Source: Poa pratensis (lineage: Eukaryota; Streptophyta; Magnoliopsida; Poales; Poaceae). Taken from it: 64,000 nt of DNA. The notes below the pieces were generated by a model. That model saw only the letters and a list, made by a program, of their open reading frames with translations. It did no database searches and was not told where the DNA came from. The position numbers and the translations under genes were made by a program. The stretch covers positions 73,974,860 through 74,038,859 of the forward strand of contig CAMZMU010000027.1 of assembly GCA_947311845.1 (NCBI GenBank). Direction: 5' to 3'. Positions within the stretch are counted from its first letter, which is position 1. Each line of letters opens with the position of its first letter. This document shows, in pieces, positions 1-11,568 of this stretch.

Positions 1-3000
1 ACAGGAATTAACTTATTTTTATTAATATAATTTAGGTGTCTTGGAGTGTAAACTGCATGTTGTTTATATTACAGAAATTAGGTTGGTCCTGATTCATATG
101 ATATTCGTTTTTTGATGTATGTCTAGACTGTGGTTTACCGTTTATGGTGGCTGTAGTTGCCTACATCGACGCGTCGAATTGTATTTGTTTATACTATTTG
201 TCTCTATTTCGTAGTCAACTGATAGAGTTACTTAACACAATAATCATGACATATATGCTTTGGTTACATAGTTAAATTGGTTCTTATGTTGTGATAACAT
301 GGTATCCTTTTTTATGGGTTTAGTGGGCACCTGGTCTATCTGTTCAGATAGTTTCTCTTTGTTGCAACTTTATTTTAGTGGCTTGTGGTGGAAATTACTG
401 CTGAGTAGTGCTTACATCCACATGTAATTGTTTCTTCTGGTTTTGTTTAGTTGCTTTGTTGTGATTATCCTGATAAGTTATTCATCTTTTATAGATGTGT
501 CTATCTGTCCTTTGAAAGGCACCAGTTGGCAGCACTGCACTCGGTATCATCGCTTACTGTGTTTATCTCGACTTAATTTCCTTTTGAAATGACAAATAAA
601 CCAGCAAGTGTCTCAAAAAATGTGGTATGCATATTTAAATTTTGTCTGCATCAGTTTTCTGATGTGTTTGTTCTGGTCAATATCCCAAATTATTTCTCTA
701 ACATTTAGTAGTAGTTTTGTAATGCATAATCCCTCTAAGAAAAATCTCAAATTACACGTGTTACAGAAATACAGATATAATAGAGGGCTAGGTGACGGAC
801 ACTTGATGCTTAGATGTAGTGTAATTTATGGTAGCTGCACATAATAATATATTTGTGATTATCTTGACAGGTTATTTATCTGTTCTCGCTGTGTCTATCT
901 GTGCTTGCAAGTCACAGGACTAACTTTTAGATGCTTTGATGATTTATGTGAGTTAGGATTGCTAGATTCTTATTCATCTCAGCGTCTTAATAGTTAAATT
1001 GCTACGCTTCTTTTCTTAATGTAAGTCACATGATCACCTTTGCTTTTGTTTCTTCCAGGTGTGTTCCTGTTGCGAGTCCGTGTTGCGTTCGTCTTTCTCT
1101 CAGGTATAAAACTTTATCCGCTATGTATTTCCTTATTGCTTCTTTTGTGCCGAACACAAAGGAGCATTGGATTAGGAATATTGATGGTGCTGTCTGGACA
1201 GAGCATTTTCTAATTGAGCTAGCCGGATAACTAGAATTTATACCGGTTGGGATTATTATACCTGGCAGCCCATTTAGACCTCAAAACTAAATGGTAGTCA
1301 TGCAAGCAATGTTGTCAATACCCTGTATACATACCCTCCATTTGTTTGAATCACAGGGAGGGACTTCCTTGGTTCCATTAGCAGCATAGGAAGCATAAGT
1401 AGCGGTGATTACAGTCACTATGTGATTTCGTCTGGGGCTTGCCACTTGCAACAGCTGCTCATATTCTCATGTTTCGTCTTCATTTTACGTGCTAACTGAC
1501 TTTTGTTTCACTGCTTCTAATTGAACTGTAAAGCTTACTAAACTACTTTCGATACAAGCTCATTTGTTGATGAGATTCATAGCCCTATGGATTACCTGAT
1601 ACAAGAAAACTAATCTGATCAGTTGGCCTGAAGTTCAAAGTTTTGAGTGCTCCTCCACACCAAGGATGTTGCCTTTACAAAGAAAAAATATACTTATGAT
1701 GATTACCACAGTGTTACCCACCAATTACCACTCTGAAAGATGTGGTTGGCGTGCAGTTGATGTGTGGAAGAGCGTCATATTAACTTAAAAGAGGAAGTTC
1801 TGTTAATGTTCCATGTTTCTATCTTTGAGTCATTGACATTATTCTGATAGGTTTGGTTAGCTTGGATAAACAGAGTAGTTTTTCTCATTGATATCATTCA
1901 TCTTGATCACTTCATACTTTGTTGGAATCCACTAATAAATTAAATTTCTAGGTCTCTGCCTTGATATAATTAACCTTGATCTATGATAGTTTCTCTATGT
2001 GCCATTGCATGGTTGTTTCCGAGCCGCGCCCCCAAACCGACAAGAAGAAATGTATATATGTTAGCTGCTCCATGTTATTTATTAAGCCTATGGAGGATTG
2101 GATCATGGTTGGTTTGATTTGAATATCTCCCTTCAGTTTTGGAGGGTTAATAACCTTTTCAATTTCCTACTCGGTCTGATCTAGACAAAATATCCCATGG
2201 ATTTTAGACCGTCGTGATTGTGAGTCTGTTGACTTAAAGGTGCAGTATAGTGAGATTATGAGCTTAATTTTCATTCAAATTAGTAACAACTGAGCTGCAT
2301 GGATCAAGGATGTCCATTAGATCATTGTCGTACATTTCTCAGCTTTTTGTGGCCTTTATTTCTCTTGCCGTGAAAATATGTTTCTATTTTTCTGCTTATA
2401 TTATGAGCTTCATATATTTTAGAAACTTCAAACTTGACTATTCTTCTGCTGTCATGTTTCGGGATTTAACGTTATCTGGGCTTGCATACATTTGTCACCT
2501 GTGAATTTAGTGAGTGTTAGGTAAAAAAAAGAGCTTGGGCTGTTGCGCATCACATGCAGGTAATATTTATTACATTCAACTTCTTTCTGTTTACAACCAT
2601 TTGACGACAAGTTAAACTTGAATAAATGTATTTTGCCAGTTTGTTTAGTGTTCTTTTTGTGAATCATGGTGACATGGTTGGTATGATGTGGTTCGTTTAT
2701 TCCCTTCCTGTAGTCCATCAAAGACTAGGGCAGCATAGTTCCCTAACCAATCTGCTCTTTGATAGCTCCCTCTATGTCTGGACCTAATTCAATCCTAGCA
2801 TGTGTAGTTCTGAAGTGGGTCGATACGTTCAGTAAGAAGTACTGTTCTGAACCTAATTAAGAAATTTGGTTAGGTTTGCTCTCAATGGTCAGTTTAGTCT
2901 ACTTTCTATGACCATTCGATCTCAAATTTTATTTATTTATTCTAGGGGAAGCTGAGAACAACTAAAGTAGCCTGTAGGCGCTGCTGAACCTCTGACCTCC

Positions 3001-6000
3001 CACACTACTGTATGGATCAAGTATAACCGAATGGTTGGCTGCTACTCGAGCTCATGGTTTATCATTACCTAAATGGATCGAGAATCAAACTGCTGAGCTG
3101 AGCTCATGGTTTATCCTGGGATTTGGTCTTTTTCCTGCTTCCATTCTCTGGTTATTATTATTCTTCTTTGTTTGTTTCGATCCTAGGTTTTCCTTCTGCT
3201 TTCGGTTGCTCCTTGGCCTTTGTTTCTATCTGGGATTTATTCTTCTTCATGCTTCCAGATTCTGTGAGGAAATCCCTTTTCATCCTCTGTTGTGTTTTGG
3301 CTTCCTTCGCGTTTTTTTCTCTCTAGATGTTCTTCTTGCTCTTTCCAGGTTCTGTATTCTGCCTTTTCTGAGTTGGTTGCTTCTTCTTTTCTTTGCCGGG
3401 TTTGTTTTTTCTTTTATTTTGGGTCTTCCCGTTGTGTTCGTCCTTGATTTGTTGCTGTTAGGCTTTCCTAATTTGTTTTGTTCTTTTCTATCTGAACTCC
3501 TTCATCTCTTTTTATCCCTTTTTCTTCTTTGTTCTGGTGTTGTTTTTATTCTATCCGTTGCCTATTTTCTGTCCATGCACAGGCCTAAAGAACCAGTTGC
3601 TGATAATCGAAAAGCACCGTGGAGGCTGCAGGCTGCAGCAATGCTCCAAGAAGAACTACCAGGAGGTCATGGCCAAGAAGGTAACTCATCTATACGGCAT
3701 GGAAGTTTGTTTGAAAGTGTGCAGCTGCAGATCTGCAGTAATTATGATTCAACATTTAGACTTCTGTAGTTGATGATTGTGCTCAATATTTACTAAATCC
3801 GTCAGGTCAGATCATGCATTGAGGACTTGATGACCATTCAGTCATTGAGGACTTGAAATGGGGATGGAGTCAACAAATGGGGTACTATTTTGATACATGT
3901 TTGCTTGTGTGCAGCAGTCTGTTACAAAGAGGCATGGAGTGGGTGTTATTTAGTTTTTATCCAATGTTGAAGATATACCAGACACTGCCGCTACTGGGGC
4001 ATGCCAATGAGGAAGACGAACCTGCAATTATAGGCGTTGATGCCATCCACCTGGCCCACGGGCACCTCCACCATCTTGCTTGATGCGCCACTCCAAGGTC
4101 TTGAATCCAAACTTCAGAAGGCGCCAGCTGTTTGATCTAGAATATAATCGAAAAGTTCTTGGTAATGTCCTTCTCAATTCATCAATAAGTGCAACAGAAT
4201 GTGTCTCCCATTGGTTGTGTGTTTGTTTCTTATGCAGTTTGTATCTATGTGTTGTTCTGCTCTTTACTCTTATTTGGTGTATGGAATGCAATGTCTACAA
4301 GAATATGCATTCTAATGTCTACAAGAATATGGCAGCAAATGTGTAGCTATTTTGTATGCCTATATTTTAATGTGGTTCGTTTGATCTAGAATATGCCTGC
4401 AAATGTGTAGCCTTTTGATCAAGATTATAATTGAATAGCTCTTGGTAATGGCCTTCTCAAGAATATGCATTGTGATGTCTACAAAATAGCCACTTTTAAG
4501 GTCTAATTACTATCACATATTCTGTAATCTTGATGCAAATGAATTATGTTACCTCGAGGGCTGGGTGGTGTTTCTCAGAAAATAGCTGCATAAAGTAAAG
4601 AAGGCGATAGTATTCCCTACAGCCCTGATTTTTATTTTATGTTCCTGCTGAATTTGTTGTGGTATCCTGTCATGTAGTTGTGGCCTCCTGCTATGTGTTT
4701 TTTGTGGAATTATCTTTTCAGTTTTGTGCATGTTTTACTATGTATTAAAACTAGACAATATTCTCTAGATTCTGGTTAAATATGGTTGACTACAATCCTG
4801 GGATGACCAGAGATTGCATCTTCTCTTTATGATCGATGTGCTCCAATTTTGATAGACTGTTCTCATGTGAACATTGATAGTACCATGGTTTTTCATCTAA
4901 CTATCTACTTAATAATTATGCAGCTTGGAGCAGATAGGAGATAATGCAGCCGAAAGCGCTCTTCCTTACTCCTTTTAATTTCCATCATCCCCTTTCCCGG
5001 TGTGTCGAATAGATCCTTACCTGTATGTATTTCCATACGTGCATTGCCAAGTGAGTCTCCTTTCTATTTCAGCCCTTCCTTTTTCCCCACTACCAGGCCT
5101 GTTTTACTTTTACCCTGATGACATAGTGAAGATGTTGCCTTTACATAGCTTTCTGTTTAATTTTACGCTCATGAAAAAAGATAATTTCAGAAGCTTAGCA
5201 TGAACTTCTACATCAGAGGGGCTTATTGCTTCAGTGCCTCTTTTCTTGAGATCGTTCATGTTATCTTAGATTTAATTTTCTCATTTGTCAGTGTTCTGAT
5301 TAATTGAAACATCATTAGGCCCATTGAAGGATCTTTAGCAGTTTCTATGCATGCACGAAAGTGTAAGCATGTGTTTTTAATGTGGTATCTTTATATTTCT
5401 GGCACTTATGTGTGTGTTCTGTATTTTAATGCCATCTTTGCAATTTGTGCACAGCTTTGTTCCTATTACTCGCCTGTGTAATGAAGTCATAGATGCATTA
5501 AAAAGACAGTCTTAAATTTTGGATTCACGTTACTGTTGCAACATCTTCCAGAATTATGGCTTTTATCAATATTTTTAGAATCTACTCATATATAGTTAGC
5601 ATTCATGTTACATTTTTTGTTTTATATGTGAAGTACATGCAGTGCTCCGTTTTAATTGTTATCGACCAATATATTTGGCTTGCATTACTCAGATTGTAAA
5701 TAAATGAGACATGATTTGGTGTCATTTGATTTTTTTTATTTCTCTTGCTTTTGGTCGTGTGTTTCTTTGCCAGGTTTGCTTTGTGCAATTTTACTTACAG
5801 TATACATATTTATTTGGCAGGCCTACTTTGTGAAGTTTGAATTTAAGGTGTGGTTCGATATAGCTTGCGACCTCTTGGATTAATCCTCCATCCGAACTGA
5901 AGATTTCTTGGTTATCTAATGTTCCTTGGTAGAGTGGGTAACAAATTGTAAATATATGTATTCAAGGTCCACACGTCTCTTTTGAGGCTCACATCCAATG

Positions 6001-7971
6001 TCACTGCTACTAGACCTAGATTGAATCATCAGTTCACTTGGATAGGACAAATTTAGCAGGTTAGCTATATCTGCTCCAAGTTTTGCTATCTGTTTTCATC
6101 ATTTCATGACCACTGTATTTTACTGTTTCTCCGTCACCTGCTATATCCAGGTGGTTTTCTTTTAGGTAGCTATCTGATTCTTTTCATGACCACTGTTTTT
6201 TGATTGTTTCTCCGTCCTCTCCTATTTCCAGGTAGTTCTGCCAAGAGACAACCTTCATCTGCGCACAGCTGGTCTCGAAGAGGTTCAGGTTCCAATCTGC
6301 CTAAACTACTAGGTTTATCCCGTGTTTGTGTTATCCGTGCTTGTGTGCAGCGAGGATCAGGGTAGATTAGCAATGCCTTTGTACCTGGTGCATGTCCGCA
6401 GTGGCTGAGTGAAACACTGATTATTTACATTTTAAGCTAATTGACTGATTTTCCAGTTGGGCATTTGATTCACGGCTGGTAATTAGCTAGGCAGCACACA
6501 ATGTGGTTGCCTATCCTGTCGTTCACTTGATGTATATTTTTTAGATTTAGATTTCACTCACGAGACATGAATAAGAAAAGGACCCATGTATACATGTTCT
6601 TAGAGTCTACCATTGTTTTGTGTTCCTTTGCCGTGTGCCTCTGTAAAATTTGTTGTGCAAAATAATTGAAAATTTATTAAATGTTAAAACATAGCCAGTG
6701 AATAGGATGAGATGCATATTTCTTACCTTGGTAGATTTAGTTGTGTATAAAGCCACCTTTGTCAGCGATATGGCACAATTTATCTTTCCACTTTAGAAAC
6801 ACCGAGTTGATTAGTTAGGATCTCTTCGCTTTCAGTAAACACATTTCATATGATCATATATATCCGACTGGGTCATATTTTGGTTTGCATTATGATGAAC
6901 ACATGGTTCTGTTTTGTTGCATTTTCAGTACTGTCAGTGTTGAATTATTTATTTTCATTTGCTTTAATTTGATTTAGAACATCCGGTTTTCAGTTTAAAA
7001 CGTATTATTCATCATTGCTATATATTGGATGCCTATGTTCGGTGCATATATCTTTTGTGCGCCATCATAATATCGTTCCTACAGTCTTACATGTTAACTA
7101 TTTGGTCATGATACTTGGTGGATGTCTATGTGGTTTTTGAGTAAAGTGCCATCCTTAGTCAACCGCGTGTAAACTATGACCATCTAATGTTTCTCATAGT
7201 TCATTTTGAGTTACACATCTCTATTTGAACTTATGTATTATGCTATTGTATTTAATACTCTGTATGGATATCTCACTTAACTGTAGAGTGCAAATGTAGA
7301 CAGTTTGCTCTCTGATCATTTGACTCTGATGTCTCTGATGTCGCTTTCTTATCATTGCCCTTTTATTGACATTGTAGGACATGGTCTTCTTATCGATATG
7401 TGGAGTGTTTTAAATAAATGTGTAGGGCTGGTTGCCACTTTGAATTTGTCTTCAATCCCTGTGACCATAGATATGAAAATCTATATACTATTGTGAATTG
7501 GTGTCTTATTTATATCTTCTGAAACAGATATCTCAGGTTTATTTATCCCCGCTACTTCATCTCTATCCTCTGATTGATCTGTGCATCTTATGGTAATTAT
7601 ATTTAGTCGTTAGACGCGTCATTAATGATGGATACCATATCGTTTTACCAATTGATTACCAGAGGCGGGTGTCTTATATATGTCAACTTGTGTGTATGTA
7701 AGAGCAATTTTCTTTGCTCTAAATCTGTAATTCCAGTGTTGTGTATAGTAGTTATTTCACCACCGTGTCATATTTATGATGTTTATCGTGCGTTCTACAA
7801 TTTGAATACCGGTGATGATTGTAACTGTTGTAATGAAGAACATATCTATCCTGGAGACTTCTTGATGTAGACTTAGTATATCTAAGAGCATTGTGCTTTG
7901 CTATAAACCTATAATGCCACTATGTATAATAGTTATTGACGATAATGTCATATTAAGAATGTTTATCATGA
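1..7971. other. T-rich non-coding region upstream of bHLH exons
   Basis: About 8 kb with no reading frame that resembles a protein. The plus strand is rich in T and contains many pyrimidine tracts followed by AG and many GT-rich steps, the texture of plant introns or of a non-coding transcript read on the plus strand. Local duplications are present: a roughly 80-bp block around 6100-6160 is repeated at 6180-6236, and a block near 4131-4178 recurs near 4412-4460. If the missing first exon of the downstream bHLH gene lies outside the window this could be a very long first intron; that is inference. Confidence 0.5.
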
Positions 7972-7992
7972 CGTTTTGCAAATCGGAAACCA

Positions 7993-9116
7993 GTGTCAAC
8001 GGCGGGTGGCGCGTGGCAAGCCGCGCCAAGGAATCTAGTTCATGTGAGGGCTAGGAGGGGTCAAGCCACAGACAGCCACAGCGTTGCAGAGAGGGTATGC
8101 GTCTGCTTATCTATTCTCTTGCCTAATCTGAATGTACTAGTTAATCATGCTCAAATAAACATACAAAATCACAGTTCTTCGTGATGTTAAGGAAGATTGA
8201 ATGGTAGCATAAGCTTTCTGAAATGATGTAGTTGAGAAGGGAGAAGATCAGTGAGAAAATGAAGATGCTGCAGAGCCTGGTTCCTGGTTGTGACAAGGTA
8301 ATCAGTTGATTAATTAGGCCCTGATTGGCCAGAGTTTTGTTCCGAGTTACCTGTAGCTATCTGGTTCATGATTAAATTGCGTGCATATGTAGCTGACAGG
8401 GAAGGCTCTGCTGGATGAGATCATCAGCTACATGCAATCTCTTCAGAGGCAAGTGGAGGTAAATAAGAAATTTACATAGCTTACAACACACAATTCTGTA
8501 ACGACGTTTCAAGGTTAAACTGAATTTTAAACTGTTTGGATTCAGTTTCTGTCGATGAGGCTCGCCACTCTGAACCCAGTTATGGTGTATGAGCTCGGAC
8601 TGAACAACGGCAACATATGCCATCCAGATGCTCCACAGGTAACTAAACGAGACTTGACATAGATTCTGAAGCAGCATAATATGGTAGTACACCCCCTCTC
8701 TGATAGCATCATCCTGAAACAAATAAAAGCAGACATCTATCTAGACCTGATGATTTTTTTGTCTTTCTATTTTGGCTACATCACTTATTAACGGTGGTGT
8801 TTGTGTTTGAAATTCAGGTGGTAAAAATGGCAGAGATGCCCCCACATGAGCTTGTGCAGTGGATGTGCCAAGCCGCTGCCACTGCTTCACTTGCTGAGGC
8901 TCAAGTATCAACAGGGCTTGCTCAGGTCAAAGATCAAATATCCATTTGTGTCATGGACGATCCCATGCTATTTTGTGTTGAAAGTTGTAGCCACCCAACA
9001 ATAAATCAATTTCCTCTTCTTTGCAGGATGTCGCCGGCCCTGTGATGCAGCAAGTGCCAAGGCAGCAGGAAGAGGTGTTGAATCACTGGATGAGCTACTT
9101 TCAGCAGTGTGACTAG
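7993..9116 (+). CDS. bHLH transcription factor (CIB/BEE-type), 5' incomplete
   Basis: Nuclear DNA-binding regulator of the basic helix-loop-helix family. Five exons are readable: up to 8094, 8232-8297, 8393-8458, 8546-8638, 8818-8925 and a last exon 9027-9116 with its stop at 9114, all with GT-AG introns and lengths in multiples of three. The first readable exon ends in ARRGQATDSHSVAER, and the next begins LRREKISEKMKMLQSLVPG, so the His-Glu-Arg set of a G-box binder is present. Exon 8393-8458 gives LTGKALLDEIISYMQSLQ, where family members have KA-x-M-L-D-E-I: one codon is missing in helix 2. No ATG is available in frame: a stop lies at 7969-7971 and only GTG at 7993 follows, so an upstream exon is needed or the gene is 5' truncated. 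The C-terminal half after the helix is Gln/Met rich and ends at YFQQCD. Confidence 0.82.
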
Positions 9117-11043
9117 AACTAGCCCTCATCTGGTAAACTCTTGCAGCTTGCTACTACCACCTCTCGATTAGTCTGCATATCAACCACTCTAATACCTTCA
9201 TTAATTCATTCAGGTAATTGAGAAGCTTTTGTTTTGCCAATTATTTACTTGCAGCATCGACGTGTGTAATGTGGTGTCAATTAGCATGCGTAATTAGTAG
9301 TCATTAGTAAGAGATGGCGCCAACAAGTGAGAAGTGACCCAAGGAATAAGGTTGAGCAAGAAGAAGCTGAGCTGAGGCTGACACGCTTTAGATCAGAATC
9401 CATGAGAGGAAGATCTCTTCTTGGTCATCGGTCCATCTGTACCGTCTACATCAACCCCAGGCAGTACCACTACCACCAGCCAAGACGCCATTAATTTTTG
9501 CCCAGGTTGCAGCATGGCAATGACCTAGGTACAGTGGTAAGACGAGGACATGTACTGCGCGCTTTTGCAATGCAAATGTATCAGCAACAGCTCCTCCTCG
9601 ATCATATGTATGCATCGTACGACTATATATATGCATGTATCATGGCTGGCTTGACTTGCATTGTGTGTACTTGCAATTGCTTGCTGCAGCCTGCCTACAT
9701 GCTTCAGCTGATATGACTTGGCTTGCTGCCTCTCTATCCATCTGCCATCCATCTCTCCCATGAAAAGCCTGAAGGAGCTGTGTGTGGGCAGGTGTGAGAA
9801 TTGGAATCTTTGTTGTGTTGCCTCTTGAATATCTATTTTTTGACCGTATTATAAGTAACTGATGGATGGGAGGTGATGGCCTTTTGGCATCCCAAAGCAC
9901 CATCTGATGGCCTTTTGGCATCAAAATAAAAGTATTAAGGCTGTTGGATCGTAGAGTACCATAGAAGAATGATCCACTCTGCTTTAGCTGGAGTTTACTA
10001 TTTGATGATGAATACAAAAAATGATGTACACGACACACATCCATACACCAGAAGAATAAACCATGGTTGGTATTGGTAACATACAGTACAATCAAAAAGC
10101 TTAATAAGTTGCAAAAACCTCTTCTGGAGTTCGAGCTCAAAGGAGCTTGATTTTCAGGAAATTTAACAACTTCATTTACGGATTAAAGAGATATATGAAA
10201 AACATATACATATCTAGTAGTGCCGTATATATTTTCAAAGAAATAGATGTTAGTTGAGCTCTACACATAAAAGGCAGATGTGGGGTACCCAAAAAAACGA
10301 AGATATTTTAATAAATTATATACCATTTCAAAATTTGAAAACGAGCTTCCTAGAGCTTATGACAATTGTAACAAGCTTAAATGATCATATATGTATAGAT
10401 GGAAAACTCAGAAGGTTTGTCACAAATGAAAAACGCTCTATTATTAGTTGAGACAAGAATTTTTATTTTCCTCGTGCTCTTGCCCTTTTCACTGCCATTT
10501 CTTGTGTTTCTTCGTATAATGCATGTTCATTTGCGTCTTCGGTGGTTCAGTGACGATGAATCGTTACATACCCTCCGTCTCTACATGTGAACCTTCTTTC
10601 TTGCCTATCTTCTGGCCCACAAAGTCGGACGGTGCTTGGGACCTTTAGTTCAACGTGTCATGTTTTCATTTGGCCCTTCATCTTTTCTTCTTATTGTAAT
10701 TGTTTATCGGCTCCCTTTCAGACGGCCCCTGCCGGTGCTGCGTCTCTATAAGTGGTACAACTAGTGAATCGTGTGGGGACATGAAGTTGTCCTAGGTGTG
10801 TCAGGACATATGCCTTCTCCTCCGGCACGGTCCACTCTGGGCATGGCGGGTCGCCTCCCCGATCACAGAGGGCTTTCGCAAGCGGCCATAAGTGGGTCTG
10901 ACCCTTGTGATTATGCGGTTCTTCAGAGGGTAGGCATGGTATTTCGTGTGTGCCTTTGCCCGCTATTGCGGACCTTTTCAAGTGATAAATTTTTCTTGTA
11001 TTTTTCAGTCTGTCGAGGGCGCAGTGACAAATTTTCATTCTTA
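9117..11043. other. Intergenic region after bHLH gene
   Basis: Probably begins with the 3' UTR of the bHLH gene. An 18-base phrase (tgatggccttttggcatc) occurs twice, near 9872 and 9904, just before an AATAAA-like signal near 9925. The stretch 10690-10960 is more GC-rich with a TATA-like ctctataag at about 10744, but no exon follows. I see no gene here. Confidence 0.4.
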
Positions 11044-11058
11044 TACATTCAAGAGACA

Positions 11059-11165
11059 CGGGTTCAAGTCCTGGAAACAGCCTCTTGCAGAAATGTAGGG
11101 AAAGGCTGCGTACTATAGACCCAAAGTGGTCGGACCCTGCGCAAGCGGGAGCGACTGCACTGGGG

Positions 11166-11200
<35 letters not shown>
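11059..11200 (+). mobile_element. Au-type SINE, 5' truncated, with perfect target duplication
   Basis: The body begins at the B-box-like ggttcaagtcc and continues with the Au SINE 3' segment (cctggaaacagcctcttgca and ctatagacccaaagtggtcg). It is flanked by a perfect 15-bp direct repeat, tacattcaagagaca, at 11044-11058 and 11201-11215, which marks the insertion. The tRNA-derived head with the A box is missing, typical of incomplete reverse transcription. A short stretch between two ggaccct phrases near 11135 is deleted relative to the form I know. The tail is a run of C rather than T. Au SINEs occur widely in Triticeae and related grasses. Confidence 0.88.
11169..11200. repeat. Poly-C run, 32 bases
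   Basis: Uninterrupted C from 11169 to 11200 at the 3' end of the SINE, directly before the second target duplication copy. It could be an expanded tail or a sequencing/assembly length error. Confidence 0.9.
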
Positions 11201-11426
11201 TACATTCAAGAGACAATGTGGCAAAGCTTAACTACACGTACAAAATTTTGCGAAAAGAAAGGGTGTCTGTACTTTCTTTTGGGCAATTTGAAATTGTCGA
11301 AATGATATTGTTTATCAAATCAGGAGCCGGCCAACTTTTACAGGTTATTCATCGAGATGTTTATTAAATCCACATGTGCTCCATTCTAGTCATATGGATT
11401 TTGATTTTTGAATGAACTCGATTGAT

Positions 11427-11481
11427 GGCCCACGGCCACGGGTAGTCAGTCTTTTGCTCTTACTTTTTCGTCGGCTGGGCT
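11427..11481 (+). promoter_or_regulatory. Site II-like elements upstream of PPR pseudogene
   Basis: GGCCCA at 11427-11432 (TGGGCC on the other strand) and TGGGCT at 11476-11481. TGGGCY site II elements are common in plant promoters of genes for organelle proteins, including PPR genes. Position about 90-140 bases before the ATG fits; function is inferred. Confidence 0.35.
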
Positions 11482-11568
11482 TATTCATATGGCCGCTTTG
11501 TGCAATCTTTCAGAAACTTTTAAACTTTGCAATAATTTGCGGATCCGCTCAGTCAGTCTACTCCGCCG

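Noticed and set aside
1690..1745. Possible box C/D snoRNA (atgatga ... ctga)
   Set aside because: Spacing of about 50 nt is too short, and there is no terminal stem or C'/D' pair. Other tgatgat words in 1-8000 also lack a partner D box.
3035..3769. Long 244-codon plus-strand frame, very rich in Phe and Leu
   Set aside because: The composition is what a T-rich intron-like strand gives by chance; no domain, no conserved start context and no supporting splice structure.
6230..6330. Possible short exon (VLPRDNLHLRTAGLEE) after a ccag acceptor
   Set aside because: No neighbouring exons in a compatible phase and no recognised family; left inside the non-coding region.
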